Source: Pseudomonas mosselii | GTDB lineage: Bacteria > Pseudomonadota > Gammaproteobacteria > Pseudomonadales > Pseudomonadaceae | Length of the DNA stretch: 64,000 bases | Assembly (NCBI RefSeq): GCF_019823065.1 | Contig: NZ_CP081966.1 | Coordinates: 2,139,501-2,203,500 of the forward strand | Direction: 5' to 3' | Part shown: positions 1-10,265 of the stretch, piece by piece | Numbering within the stretch: the stretch's first letter is position 1 | Layout of the letters: every line of letters starts with the position of its first letter | Position numbers and translations under genes: made by a program | The notes under the pieces: model-generated | Databases searched by the model: none | What the model saw: only the letters and a program-made list of their open reading frames with translations | What the model was told of the DNA's origin: nothing

Positions 1-1270
1 GGTACAGCGCGTGCTGGCCGATGTTCTTCACCGCGGCGTCCAGCCAAGGCTGTACGCGCATGGCGTCGGCCATGGCCTCGGCCTTGCCCTTGGTGGCCTG
101 GCGCACGGCCAGGGCGAGGCGGGCGGCGGTCTGAGTCAGGTCTTCGCCGAGCACGAACACGGCGTCGTGGTCTTCGATGTCGCGCAGGGTCGGGACCGGC
201 AGCGGGCTGTCATTCAGCACGTTCAGCGCCAGTCGCACGCGGGCCAGTTCGCCAGCTTCCATGCCCGAGTAGAAGTACTCGGCGCCGACCAGCTCACGCA
301 GGCCGTAGTTGCTCTCGAGGCTGGCGCGTGGCGAGCCGATGCCGACGATGGTGCGGCCGCGCAGCAGGTCGGCGGCCTTGTCCAGGGCGGCGTCCAGGCT
401 CAGCTTGCTGCCATCGGCGAGGAACGGCTGGCGTGGACGGTCCTTGCGGTTGACGTAGCCATAACCGAAGCGGCCACGGTCGCACAGGAAGTACTGGTTC
501 ACCGAGCCGTTGAAGCGGTTCTCGATGCGGCGCAGTTCGCCGTAGCGCTCGCCGGGGCTGATGTTGCAGCCGCTGGAGCAGCCATGGCAGATGCTCGGGG
601 CGAACTGCATGTCCCACTTGCGGTTGTAGCGCTCGGAGTGGGTCTTGTCGGTGAACACACCGGTCGGGCAGACCTCGGTGAGGTTGCCGGAGAACTCGCT
701 TTCCAGCACTCCGTCTTCGACGCGACCGAAATACACGTTGTCGTGGGCGCCATACACGCCCAGGTCGGTGCCGCCAGCGTAGTCCTTGTAGTAGCGCACG
801 CAGCGGTAGCAGGCGATGCAGCGGTTCATCTCATGAGCGATGAACGGGCCGAGGTCCTGGTTCTGGTGGGTACGCTTGGTGAAACGGTAGCGGCGCTCGT
901 TGTGGCCGGTCATTACCGTCATGTCCTGCAGGTGGCAGTGACCGCCTTCCTCGCACACCGGGCAGTCGTGCGGGTGGTTGGTCATCAGCCATTCGACGAC
1001 GCTGGCGCGAAACGCCTTGGACTCTTCATCGTCGATGGAAATCCAGGTGCCGTCGGAGGCAGGGGTCATGCAGGACATGACGATACGACCACGGGTGTCG
1101 TTCTCGTCGGTGTACTGCTTGACCGCGCACTGCCGGCAGGCGCCGACGCTACCGAGCGCCGGGTGCCAGCAGAAATAGGGGATGTCGAGGCCGAGCGACA
1201 GACAGGCCTGTAACAGGTTGTCCGCACCGTTGACTTCGAGCGCTTTGCCGTCTACGTGGATAGTGGCCAT
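1..1270 (-). CDS. nuoG: NADH-quinone oxidoreductase subunit G, NuoG (5' part only)
   Basis: This is the large iron-sulfur subunit of the peripheral arm of complex I, relaying electrons from NuoE/NuoF towards quinone. About 423 N-terminal codons are visible; the gene runs off the left edge. The reading frame from ATG at 1270 begins [13 protein letters not shown]. It shows the 2Fe-2S set (YFCWHP, GACRQC), the [12 protein letters not shown] motif, the [10 protein letters not shown] ferredoxin-type cluster with a later CPTGVF cysteine, and CHGCSSGC at the start of the molybdopterin-oxidoreductase-like part, as in gamma-proteobacterial NuoG. It is the last nuo gene seen here. It is separated from nuoF by 132 bp, unusually wide compared with the tight spacing in the rest of the operon. 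Confidence 0.96.
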   Translation of the reverse strand, partial: MATIHVDGKALEVNGADNLLQACLSLGLDIPYFCWHPALGSVGACRQCAVKQYTDENDTRGRIVMSCMTPASDGTWISIDDEESKAFRASVVEWLMTNHPHDCPVCEEGGHCHLQDMTVMTGHNERRYRFTKRTHQNQDLGPFIAHEMNRCIACYRCVRYYKDYAGGTDLGVYGAHDNVYFGRVEDGVLESEFSGNLTEVCPTGVFTDKTHSERYNRKWDMQFAPSICHGCSSGCNISPGERYGELRRIENRFNGSVNQYFLCDRGRFGYGYVNRKDRPRQPFLADGSKLSLDAALDKAADLLRGRTIVGIGSPRASLESNYGLRELVGAEYFYSGMEAGELARVRLALNVLNDSPLPVPTLRDIEDHDAVFVLGEDLTQTAARLALAVRQATKGKAEAMADAMRVQPWLDAAVKNIGQHALY

Positions 1271-1402
1271 TGTTCAAAGTTCTTCGTTGGCCCGCGTGGG
1301 CGGGCGTGGCTAATGGAAATCGGTGAGCTCGCGGCCAGCCACGAATCGTTCGGGCCGGCCGGCGAGCTGGCGGATGGCACGGACCATCCGCTGTTCATCT
1401 TG

Positions 1403-2770
1403 TTATGCGCCGACCACGATCGGCTTCGCCAGGTTCGGGCGCAGGGCTTCGCTACCAGCACTGGCTGGGGCTACACCGGCCTCGAATTCCGAGCGGAAAT
1501 ATTTGATGGCACTGCCCAGTGGCTCGACGGCACCTGGTGCGTGAGCACAGAAGGTGCGGCCTGGGCCGAGGAAGTTGACCAGACCCAGCAGGGTCTCGAT
1601 GTCTTCGGCGCGGCCCTGGCCTTTCTCCAGGGCGCGCAGCATCTTCACGCTCCACGGCAGGCCGTCGCGGCACGGCGTGCACCAGCCGCAGGATTCGCGG
1701 GCGAAGAACTCTTCCATGTTGCGCAGCAGCGAGACCATGTTGATGCTGTCGTCGACCGCCATGGCCAGGCCCGTACCCATGCGGGTACCGACCTTGGCGA
1801 TACCACCGGCGTACATTTGTGCATCGAGGTGCTCGGGCAGCAGGAAGCCGGTACCGGCGCCGCCTGGCTGCCAGCACTTGAGCTTGAAGCCGTCGCGCAT
1901 GCCGCCGGCGTAGTCTTCGAATAGCTCGCGGGCGGTGACGCCGAACGGCAGTTCCCACAGGCCGGGGTTCTTCACCTTGCCGGAGAAGCCCATCAGCTTG
2001 GTGCCGTGGTCCTCGCTGCCTTCACGGGCCAGCGACTTGTACCAGTCGTTGCCATTGGCGACGATGGCCGGCACGTTGCACAGGGTCTCGACGTTGTTGA
2101 CGCAAGTCGGCTTGCCCCACACGCCGACCGCGGCAGGGAAGGGCGGCTTGGAGCGTGGGTTGGCGCGGCGGCCTTCCAGCGAGTTGATCAGCGCGGTTTC
2201 TTCACCGCAGATATAGCGGCCGGCGCCGGTGTGCACGAACAGCTCGAAGTCGAAGCCCGAACCGAGGATGTTCTTGCCCAAAAGGCCTGCGGCCTTGGCT
2301 TCGTCAATGGCGCGGTTGAGGTTCTTTGCCGCAGTGGTGTATTCGCCACGCAGGAATATATAGCCGCGGTAGGCTTTCAGCGCACGGGCGCTGATCAGCA
2401 TGCCCTCGACCAGCAGATGGGGCTGTTGCTCCATCAGCATGCGGTCTTTCCAGGTGTTGGGCTCCATTTCATCCGCGTTGCACAGCAGGTAGCGGATGTT
2501 CATGGATTCATCTTTGGGCATCAGGCCCCACTTCACGCCAGTGGGGAAGCCCGCGCCGCCACGGCCCTTGAGGCCGGAGTCCTTGACGCTCTGCACGATG
2601 TCGTCGGCGGACATGTCGGCCAGCGCCTTGCGCGCGGCGGCGTAGCCGTTCTTGGACTCGTACTCGGCAAGCCAGACCGGCTCGCCGTCGTCACGCAGGC
2701 GCCAGGTCAGCGGGTGGGTTTCGGCGGTACGCGCAATGCGGTTGGCCGGGCCGAAGGAAGTGATGGTCAT
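1403..2770 (-). CDS. nuoF: NADH-quinone oxidoreductase subunit F, NuoF
   Basis: This 455-residue subunit carries the NADH and FMN sites and cluster N3 of complex I. The FMN/NADH glycine-rich stretch [10 protein letters not shown] is at about residues 69-78 and [16 protein letters not shown] at about 182-196. The 4Fe-4S ligands are C361, C364 and C367 (ESCGWCTPC) plus C408 (GRTFCAH). I chose ATG 2770 ([10 protein letters not shown]) because it overlaps the nuoE stop by 4 bp; the frame stays open for 35 codons further upstream, but only inside nuoE. Length and motif order match the family, and nothing looks degraded. The C-terminal tail after the last cysteine is about 45 residues, a normal length. 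Confidence 0.97.
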   Translation of the reverse strand: MTITSFGPANRIARTAETHPLTWRLRDDGEPVWLAEYESKNGYAAARKALADMSADDIVQSVKDSGLKGRGGAGFPTGVKWGLMPKDESMNIRYLLCNADEMEPNTWKDRMLMEQQPHLLVEGMLISARALKAYRGYIFLRGEYTTAAKNLNRAIDEAKAAGLLGKNILGSGFDFELFVHTGAGRYICGEETALINSLEGRRANPRSKPPFPAAVGVWGKPTCVNNVETLCNVPAIVANGNDWYKSLAREGSEDHGTKLMGFSGKVKNPGLWELPFGVTARELFEDYAGGMRDGFKLKCWQPGGAGTGFLLPEHLDAQMYAGGIAKVGTRMGTGLAMAVDDSINMVSLLRNMEEFFARESCGWCTPCRDGLPWSVKMLRALEKGQGRAEDIETLLGLVNFLGPGRTFCAHAPGAVEPLGSAIKYFRSEFEAGVAPASAGSEALRPNLAKPIVVGA

Positions 2771-3264
2771 ACGTAACCCTCCAGCAGCTTGGAGACGCCG
2801 GCAGGCTGCACGTCGCCAAAGGTGTCGTCGTCGATCATCAGCGCCGGGGCCTTGTCGCAGTTGCCCAGGCAGCATACCGGCAGCAGGGTGAAACGGCCGT
2901 CTGCGGTGGTCTGGCCGAGGCCGATGCCCAGCTCGCTCTGGATCTGGCTGACCACCGATTCATGGCCGCCGATGTAGCAGACCATGCTGTCGCACACGCG
3001 GATGATGTGGCGACCGACTGGCTGGCGGAAGATCTGGCTGTAGAAGGTGGCCACGCCCTCGACGTCGCTGGCGGGGATGCCCAGCACTTCGCCAATGGCG
3101 TAGATGGCGCCGTCTGGCACCCAGCCGCGCTCTTTCTGGACGATCTTCAGGGCCTCGATGGACGCCGCGCGCGGGTCCTCGTAGTGGTGCATCTCGTGCT
3201 CGATGGCCGAGCGCTCGGTTTCGCTCAGGGCGAAACGGTCGGTTTGGATAAGCGTGCTGTTCAT
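2767..3264 (-). CDS. nuoE: NADH-quinone oxidoreductase subunit E, NuoE
   Basis: This 165-residue thioredoxin-fold subunit binds the 2Fe-2S cluster N1a beside NuoF. The ligand set is C91 and C96 ([12 protein letters not shown]) and C132 and C136 ([10 protein letters not shown]), with the usual spacing. Its start lies 2 bp after the nuoCD stop, and its last codons overlap nuoF by 4 bp, so the subunits are probably translationally coupled. Length is typical of the family. Confidence 0.97.
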   Translation of the reverse strand: MNSTLIQTDRFALSETERSAIEHEMHHYEDPRAASIEALKIVQKERGWVPDGAIYAIGEVLGIPASDVEGVATFYSQIFRQPVGRHIIRVCDSMVCYIGGHESVVSQIQSELGIGLGQTTADGRFTLLPVCCLGNCDKAPALMIDDDTFGDVQPAGVSKLLEGYV

Positions 3265-3266
3265 GC

Positions 3267-5066
<1,800 letters not shown>

Positions 5067-5127
5067 TCAGCGTTAAGAATGAAGCCAGGCCGCCGGCTCC
5101 TTCGGGAGCGGGCGGCAGGTCGCTGGA

Positions 5128-5805
5128 TCAGACTTCGTCGGGGCTGCGCAGGTTGGTTACCGCAATGCGCTGTTCGCGACGCAAGTCTTTCTGGGCGGGC
5201 ATCTCGGCACGGTAGATGCCTTGATCACCAACCACCCAGGAAAGCGGGCGTCGTTCTTGGCCGATCGACTCCTGCAGCAGCATCAAGCCTTGCAGGAATG
5301 CCTCGGGGCGCGGCGGGCAGCCAGGCACATAGACGTCCACGGGGAGGAACTTGTCGACCCCCTGAACGACCGAGTAGATGTCGTACATGCCGCCGGAGTT
5401 GGCGCACGAACCCATGGAGATGACCCACTTGGGCTCGAGCATCTGCTCGTACAGACGCTGGATGATCGGCGCCATTTTGACGAAGCAGGTACCGGCGATG
5501 ACCATGAAGTCGGCCTGGCGCGGCGAGGCCCGGATGACTTCGGCGCCGAAGCGGGCGATGTCGTGGGGTGCCGTGAAGGCCGTGGTCATTTCCACGTAGC
5601 AGCAGGAAAGGCCGAAGTTATACGGCCAGAGGGAGTTCTTGCGACCCCAGTTGACCGCGCCACGCAGCACATCTTCGAGTTTCCCCATGTAGATGTTCTT
5701 GTGGACCTGGTCTTCCAGCAGTTGATCGGTGACGGTTTCCCGCTCACCGACCGGATACTGCTCGTTGGGTGCGTCCGGATCGATTCTGGTGAGATTGTAT
5801 TGCAT
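5128..5805 (-). CDS. nuoB: NADH-quinone oxidoreductase subunit B, NuoB
   Basis: This 225-residue subunit carries the terminal 4Fe-4S cluster N2, the direct electron donor to quinone. The tandem ligands are C68 and C69 ([10 protein letters not shown]); the other two are C134 ([12 protein letters not shown]) and C163 ([10 protein letters not shown]), all in the standard positions. It starts 9 bp after nuoA. The following 79-bp gap to nuoCD is the longest within the A-F part of the operon and contains no obvious terminator. Confidence 0.97.
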   Translation of the reverse strand: MQYNLTRIDPDAPNEQYPVGERETVTDQLLEDQVHKNIYMGKLEDVLRGAVNWGRKNSLWPYNFGLSCCYVEMTTAFTAPHDIARFGAEVIRASPRQADFMVIAGTCFVKMAPIIQRLYEQMLEPKWVISMGSCANSGGMYDIYSVVQGVDKFLPVDVYVPGCPPRPEAFLQGLMLLQESIGQERRPLSWVVGDQGIYRAEMPAQKDLRREQRIAVTNLRSPDEV

Positions 5806-5814
5806 GCCAAAGCC

Positions 5815-6228
5815 TCATTGTTTCAGCTTCGCTTGCCGCTTGCGGCGACCTTCGGGAGCCCAATCGAGCGCCCCGACGCGCCATAGGTAGACAAGACCTG
5901 CCAACAGAATTGCTATGAAAATGAGAGCTTCGACGAATCCGGTCCAGCCGCTTTCGCGGACGGACACAGACCATGCATACAGGAAGAGGGCTTCGATATC
6001 GAAGATCACGAACAGCATCGCGACCAGATAGAATTTGGCGGACAGGCGCAGGCGGGCGCTGCCGACGGGCAGCATGCCGGATTCGAAGGGTTCGTTCTTG
6101 GCGCGACCCCAGGCCTTGCTACCGAGCAGGCTGGACAGGCCGAGCATGAAGGCACACAGGCCGACGACACCCAGGAGGAAGATGGCAAAGCCCCAGTTGT
6201 GGGCGATGAGTCCTGCCGAATCGGACAT
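5815..6228 (-). CDS. nuoA: NADH-quinone oxidoreductase subunit A, NuoA
   Basis: This is a 137-residue membrane subunit and first gene of the complex I operon. Three hydrophobic segments are visible (about residues 12-35, 68-90 and 96-118), with the family motif [20 protein letters not shown] split around the second. I chose ATG 6228 ([12 protein letters not shown]) because an AGGA sequence lies 8 bp before it; the frame remains open upstream, but those 34 codons do not resemble NuoA. The C-terminus is basic ([12 protein letters not shown]). Confidence 0.96.
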   Translation of the reverse strand: MSDSAGLIAHNWGFAIFLLGVVGLCAFMLGLSSLLGSKAWGRAKNEPFESGMLPVGSARLRLSAKFYLVAMLFVIFDIEALFLYAWSVSVRESGWTGFVEALIFIAILLAGLVYLWRVGALDWAPEGRRKRQAKLKQ

Positions 6229-6338
6229 GCTAGAAATCCTTATACAGAGACCCAGCTCTGCAGTCTGAAATAAAGTAGAGCGGCGACGTGGTGTCGCAGA
6301 CGCAGTGACCAAATGTCGCAGCTGAATCAATCGCGCTG

Positions 6339-6367
6339 ATTTTATGGGTAAACCCAGTGCAAGTAAA
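6339..6367 (-). promoter_or_regulatory. Predicted sigma70-type promoter of the nuo operon
   Basis: On the minus strand TTTACT (6367-6362) is followed after 17 bp by TAAAAT (6344-6339), placing transcription start near 6332, about 100 nt before nuoA. This is the best -35/-10 pair in the 381-bp gene-free stretch 6229-6609, which is clearly more AT-rich than its surroundings. Besides this site and the Fur-like palindrome further upstream I see no gene in that stretch. Confidence 0.5.
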
Positions 6368-6504
6368 ATTTCCGTTGCAAATTTATTCGTAGGTTTAAGA
6401 ACAAAAATCTTTCGTAACTGGCTGAAACCCTTGAGTTTCGGGCATTGGGCGCGGATTTGTTAATTATGTTTCTTGCCCCGCGTAATGACGGGCTAATTGC
6501 GTAA

Positions 6505-6519
6505 TGATAATTAATATCA
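6505..6519. promoter_or_regulatory. Fur-box-like palindrome upstream of nuoA
   Basis: TGATAATTAATATCA matches the 7-1-7 Fur consensus TGATAATnATTATCA at all but one position. It lies about 277 bp upstream of the nuoA start and roughly 140 bp upstream of the best promoter. Binding by Fur is an inference from the motif only. The flanking gene on the other side (6610-7272) ends here, so if the site regulates anything nearby it is the nuo operon or an unannotated transcript. Confidence 0.4.
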
Positions 6520-6609
6520 TTTGATCTGGCCTGTAATGTTTTTGCTGTTCTGGCCCTTGCAAAGTTCATCTGCCGAGCGCCCCTCTTGCAAATGCGAAAA
6601 ACTCTCGTT

Positions 6610-7272
6610 CTAGCAGCTTCCGGCGCTGCGCGTACCGCTCTGGATCAATACTTTGTCGCTTGCGTCGCGGCTGACCGACGCGGCGATCAGCCACTGGCCG
6701 AGCCAGTAGAAGAGGATGATCAGGTACTCGGCGGCGGCGAACGGGCTGACGAAGCGGTCGATGCCGATCAGGCTGTCGGAGAACACGAAGGCGCAGGCGC
6801 CCAGCGCGGCCAGGCCACCACAGGCCAGGGCGCGCCAGAGCATGGCGCCGATGGTCAGGGCGTAGAGTACCACCGGGATCAGCAGTGGACCCAGGCCATG
6901 GCCGGCGAGCAGGCCGAACAGCGAACCGCCGATCAGCACGGCGAAGGCCAGGGCCGGGTAGGCCGGGCGCCATGTGAGGCTGCAATAGCCGCGCAGGTAG
7001 GCCAGGTGGGCGCAAAGAAACGCCGCGAGGCCGAACACGAACAGGTCACGGGGAATGGCCAGGAGTATGTCGCCAAGCACTGAGAAGGCCAGGCCGACGA
7101 TGATCCAGCGACGATAGGGTGTGACGGGGGGGGTGCTCAGCCAGGCAATCAGGGCGAGCACCGGAATGGGTTTGACCAGCAGGCCGAGCAGGGCGTTGTC
7201 GCTGGTCAGCGCATATAGATAGACGGCGGCGGCTGCGACGGCGAGGGTGAGCAGGTGGCCAGGGCGGGGCAT
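6610..7272 (-). CDS. YhhN/TMEM86-family integral membrane protein (lysoplasmalogenase-like)
   Basis: This 220-residue protein consists almost entirely of hydrophobic segments (about eight). It contains the family signatures KPIPVLALI near residues 32-40 and GLAFSVLGDILLAI, with an FVFSDSLIGIDRF motif in the C-terminal half. Eukaryotic TMEM86 members hydrolyse lysoplasmalogens; the bacterial substrate is mostly unproven, so only the family is assigned. I chose ATG 7272 (MPRPGHLL) because the longer open frame upstream runs into the REP-type repeat and has no protein-like composition. It is a single gene between the nuo control region and the REP repeat. Confidence 0.8.
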   Translation of the reverse strand: MPRPGHLLTLAVAAAAVYLYALTSDNALLGLLVKPIPVLALIAWLSTPPVTPYRRWIIVGLAFSVLGDILLAIPRDLFVFGLAAFLCAHLAYLRGYCSLTWRPAYPALAFAVLIGGSLFGLLAGHGLGPLLIPVVLYALTIGAMLWRALACGGLAALGACAFVFSDSLIGIDRFVSPFAAAEYLIILFYWLGQWLIAASVSRDASDKVLIQSGTRSAGSC

Positions 7273-7338
7273 GGGCAGTCCTTGCTGTGGGGTAGCCACA
7301 AGCTTAGACCTGATCCTGGGTTTTGCCGGCGACGCGAT

Positions 7339-7461
7339 CCCTGTAGGAGCGGCCTTGTGTCGCGAAAGGGGCGCGGAGCGGCCCCAGGGTTTCAGCGTTG
7401 ACGCAAAGATCGCCGGGGCCGCTTTGCGGCCCTTTCGCGACATAAGGCCGCTCCTACAGGG
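7339..7461. repeat. REP-type long inverted repeat
   Basis: CCCTGTAGGAGCGGCCTTGT at 7339 onward and its near-perfect reverse complement ending at 7461 form arms of about 32 bp. A second inner pair, AGCGGCCCC/GGGGCCGCT, lies inside. The whole stretch can fold as a long cruciform and resembles the paired repetitive extragenic palindromes common between Pseudomonas genes. It separates the YhhN-family gene from the aceA terminator. Confidence 0.75.
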
Positions 7462-7487
7462 GGGCGTTTGGCCTGAAAACAATGAAG

Positions 7488-7519
7488 AAGGCCCGGAATC
7501 CTCGCGAATCCCGGGCCTT
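7488..7519 (-). terminator. Probable aceA terminator
   Basis: AAGGCCCGG and CCGGGCCTT pair across a 14-nt loop 20 bp beyond the aceA stop. On the minus strand the stem is followed by a T-rich stretch (CTTCATTGTTTT). Confidence 0.6.
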
Positions 7520-7538
7520 GCTCAACAGCTCACTGCAC

Positions 7539-8864
7539 TCAGTGGAACTGCTCTTCCTCGGTCGAACCGGTCAGTGCGGTCACCGACGAGGCGCCACCCT
7601 GGATCACGGTGGTCATGTCGTCGAAGTAGCCGGTACCGACTTCCTGCTGGTGCGCCACGAAGGTGTAGCCTTTGCTCGCGTCGGCGAATTCCTGCTCCTG
7701 CAGCTTCACGTAGGCGGTCATGTCGTTGCGGGCGTAGTCGTGCGCCAGGTTGAACATGCCGTGCCACATGTTGTGGATGCCGGCCAGGGTGATGAACTGG
7801 TGCTTGTAGCCCATGGCCGACAGCTCGCGCTGGAACTTGGCGATGGTGGCGTCGTCCAGGTTCTTCTTCCAGTTGAAGGAAGGCGAGCAGTTGTACGACA
7901 GGATCTGGTCCGGGTATTCCTTCTTGATCGCCTCGGCGAAGCGACGGGCTTCGTCCAGGTCCGGCTTGGCGGTTTCACACCAGATCAGGTCGGCGTACGG
8001 GGCGTAGGCCAGGCCGCGGGCGATGGCTTGGTCGAGGCCGGCGCGCACCTTGTAGAAGCCTTCACGGGTCCGCTCGCCGATCACGAACGGCTGGTCGTAC
8101 GGGTCGCAGTCGCTGGTCAGCAGGTCGGCGGCGTTGGCGTCGGTACGGGCCAGGATGATGGTCGGCACACCCGAGACGTCGGCGGCCAGACGCGCTGCAA
8201 CCAGCTTCTGCACGGCTTCCTGGGTCGGCACCAGGACCTTGCCGCCCATGTGGCCGCATTTTTTCACCGAGGCCAGCTGGTCTTCGAAGTGCACGCCGGC
8301 GGCGCCCGCTTCAATCATGTTCTTCATCAGCTCGTAGGCGTTCAGCACGCCGCCGAAACCGGCTTCGGCGTCAGCCACGATCGGTGCGAAGTAGTCGATG
8401 TAGCCATCGTCGCCCGGGTTCTTGCCGGCTTTCCACTGGATCTGGTCGGCGCGGCGGAAGGCGTTGTTGATGCGCTTGACCACGGTCGGTACCGAGTCGA
8501 CCGGGTACAGCGACTGGTCGGGGTACATCGACTCGGCCGAGTTGTTGTCGGCGGCAACTTGCCAGCCGGACAGGTAGATGGCCTGGATGCCAGCTTTTAC
8601 CTGCTGCACTGCCTGGCCACCGGTCAGGGCGCCCATGCAGTTGACGAAATCTTTTTCTGGGCGGAAGGATGGGTGGGCACCTTCGGTGACCAGCTTCCAC
8701 AGTTTTTCTGCGCCTTGGCGAGCAAAGGTGTGCTCTGGCTGCAGCGAGCCACGCAGGCGAACGACATCAGCGGCGGTGTAGGTACGGGTCACGCCTTTCC
8801 AGCGCGGGTTTTCGGCCCAGTCTTTCTCGAGGGCTGCAATTTGCTGTTCGCGTGTCAGTGCCAT
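7539..8864 (-). CDS. aceA: Isocitrate lyase
   Basis: This 441-residue enzyme is the first of the glyoxylate shunt, cleaving isocitrate to glyoxylate and succinate so that acetate, fatty acids and similar substrates can support growth. The active-site cysteine motif [13 protein letters not shown] is present at about residues 203-215. [12 protein letters not shown] and [16 protein letters not shown] are also in the expected order. Length is that of the short AceA class. ATG 8864 begins [16 protein letters not shown]. The preceding 494 bp contain no gene but a promoter, a paired-repeat operator candidate and a long leader. No glcB or aceK lies nearby. Confidence 0.97.
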   Translation of the reverse strand: MALTREQQIAALEKDWAENPRWKGVTRTYTAADVVRLRGSLQPEHTFARQGAEKLWKLVTEGAHPSFRPEKDFVNCMGALTGGQAVQQVKAGIQAIYLSGWQVAADNNSAESMYPDQSLYPVDSVPTVVKRINNAFRRADQIQWKAGKNPGDDGYIDYFAPIVADAEAGFGGVLNAYELMKNMIEAGAAGVHFEDQLASVKKCGHMGGKVLVPTQEAVQKLVAARLAADVSGVPTIILARTDANAADLLTSDCDPYDQPFVIGERTREGFYKVRAGLDQAIARGLAYAPYADLIWCETAKPDLDEARRFAEAIKKEYPDQILSYNCSPSFNWKKNLDDATIAKFQRELSAMGYKHQFITLAGIHNMWHGMFNLAHDYARNDMTAYVKLQEQEFADASKGYTFVAHQQEVGTGYFDDMTTVIQGGASSVTALTGSTEEEQFH

Positions 8865-9229
8865 GGAAATAAACCTCGTCGCATCGATCTTGAGTGTAAT
8901 TGTGCTGATGCTCGGATACGCGGATCAGAAGCCAGGCGGCTGTCCTGTCCGGGGGCGTGCGGCGGCGAACGCAGAAGGCTCGAAGGGGGAAGGGGTGTGC
9001 GGCCAGGCGAAGGTGTGCCCTGCAGGTCGGCTCGTGGTTGCCTTGCTGCGGTGCGACGCGATTGCCAGAACTGCGGTGATGCGCTTCCGTCCCTCGGGAC
9101 AACTTCTTCGTTGCAGTCGCAATCCCGTCGAACCGCCTTGTGGGCCGTATGGACACGAGGTGCCTCCACGGTGGGAGGAGCGCACCTCGAAGACCCTTGC
9201 CAGGGCCTCTGATTAGCGGGAGCGAGGCC
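8865..9229 (-). other. Long untranslated leader of aceA
   Basis: If the promoter at 9230-9259 is used, aceA has a leader of about 355 nt. It holds a stem-loop at 9157-9188 (GAGGTGC/GCACCTC with an inner CTCC/GGGAG pair) and another at 9204-9229 (GGCCTC/GAGGCC). I see no short reading frame with a ribosome binding site and recognise no known riboswitch. The leader could carry post-transcriptional control, but the sequence alone does not show it. Confidence 0.35.
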
Positions 9230-9259
9230 ATCATGCCCTTGGCGAAAAGGGCCTGTCAA
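9230..9259 (-). promoter_or_regulatory. Predicted aceA promoter
   Basis: On the minus strand a perfect TTGACA (9259-9254) is followed after 18 bp by CATGAT (9235-9230). The inverted repeat at 9266-9291 sits immediately upstream of the -35 element. Confidence 0.5.
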
Positions 9260-9265
9260 ATGTTT

Positions 9266-9291
9266 TGTAGTGCTTTTTTCTGCTTACTACA
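9266..9291. promoter_or_regulatory. TGTAGT-N14-ACTACA inverted repeat (candidate RccR-type operator of aceA)
   Basis: TGTAGT at 9266-9271 and ACTACA at 9286-9291 are exact inverted half-sites lying 6 bp upstream of the aceA -35 box. From memory, the Pseudomonas RpiR-family regulator RccR, which responds to KDPG and controls glyoxylate-shunt and pyruvate-dehydrogenase genes, recognises half-sites of this kind. The assignment is an inference; the repeat itself is seen directly. Confidence 0.45.
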
Positions 9292-9358
9292 TCTTTGGTC
9301 TAATGCGACTTGGCGGTCAGTTTCAAGGCCTTTGGTCGAGGCCTTGAATTGCCTGGGT

Positions 9359-10093
9359 TCAGTCGAGAAGGTCGACTTTGACGCGCAGAGTCATGTTTTC
9401 ACCGCGCTGGGTGCTGTAACTGAGGCTTGAAGCGCTGCGTTCGGATTGGCTCTGCTGGTTGAACCCGGCCAGGGTGATCCACTCGCCGAGCTTGCCGGTG
9501 ACGGTCGTGTCGGTGCTTTGAACTTTCACTACATCGGCACGTTCCTGACTCATTCGATCATTATTGGTGCTGATTTGCAGACGAACCGTGTCGCCGCTCA
9601 GGCGTGGCGTGACGTAGAAGCCTTGGGTGACATTGCGGTATTCGGTGTTGCTCTGGAGGCGCCCGTAACCATCGGTTTCGGTGCTGGTGACGGGAATGCT
9701 CTGGCCCACCTGGATCAGTGCCGGCTGCCCGTCGCTGGCCTGCACCTGCTGCATGCCGCCTTCGCGATTGGCTGTGCCGTAGCGGATCACGCGGGCGTTG
9801 CCGTGGTTGTCCTGGAAGTTGCTGTCGTTGTTGTCGACGCTGATCAGCAGGCGCTTGGGCGCGGTGTCGAGCTGTTGCAGCAGGGCGCGCAGATCGTCGA
9901 TGCGTTCCTGGCTGGCGTTGACGATCAGCTTGTCCTCGAAGGTGCTGACGCTGCCGTCCTTGCCCAGGAACGACTGGGCGGCGGGCAGCAGTTCGGCGCT
10001 GCTGCGGTGTTGCAGGGGGATGACCTCGGTGGCGGCCTGGGCGGTGAGGCTGGCGGCCAGCAGCAGGGAGGCGAGCAGGGGGCGTAGCGGCAT
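9359..10093 (-). CDS. Exported secretin short-domain-like protein (no pore domain)
   Basis: This 244-residue protein has a signal peptide (MPLRPLLASLLLAASLTAQA, cleavage after AQA-A). It continues with a secretin N1-type short domain: EVIPLQHRSSAELLPAAQSF, then TFEDKLIVNASQERIDDLRALLQQLD. A second half of beta-rich, polar sequence ends with SLSYSTQRGENMTLRVKVDLLD. There is no C-terminal secretin barrel, and no type II/III secretion genes are nearby, so it is not a complete secretin. Start 10093 is favoured by GGAG 9 bp upstream; an in-frame ATG at 10099 and one at 10123 are alternatives. It is divergent from the SulP transporter. A TTCAAGGCC/GGCCTTGAA hairpin at 9329-9355 follows its stop. 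Confidence 0.65.
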   Translation of the reverse strand: MPLRPLLASLLLAASLTAQAATEVIPLQHRSSAELLPAAQSFLGKDGSVSTFEDKLIVNASQERIDDLRALLQQLDTAPKRLLISVDNNDSNFQDNHGNARVIRYGTANREGGMQQVQASDGQPALIQVGQSIPVTSTETDGYGRLQSNTEYRNVTQGFYVTPRLSGDTVRLQISTNNDRMSQERADVVKVQSTDTTVTGKLGEWITLAGFNQQSQSERSASSLSYSTQRGENMTLRVKVDLLD

Positions 10094-10265
10094 GTCCATG
10101 ATCTCCGCGGGTGGAATGGACATGATGGCAAATTTGCGTGCAACTTGCCGTGCGGATTGGCGGTGGCTGCTGTCAGACAAAATCCGTAACATCGCGCCCT
10201 CGATTTTCAGGCTCATTACTCAAGTCTCCACAGCGTGGGAGCTTGAGGTTGTCTACAGGACCTCC

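Noticed and set aside
8767..9234. Open frame across the aceA leader and start
   Set aside because: It overlaps aceA out of frame, lacks a ribosome binding site and has Arg/Pro/Ser-rich shadow composition.
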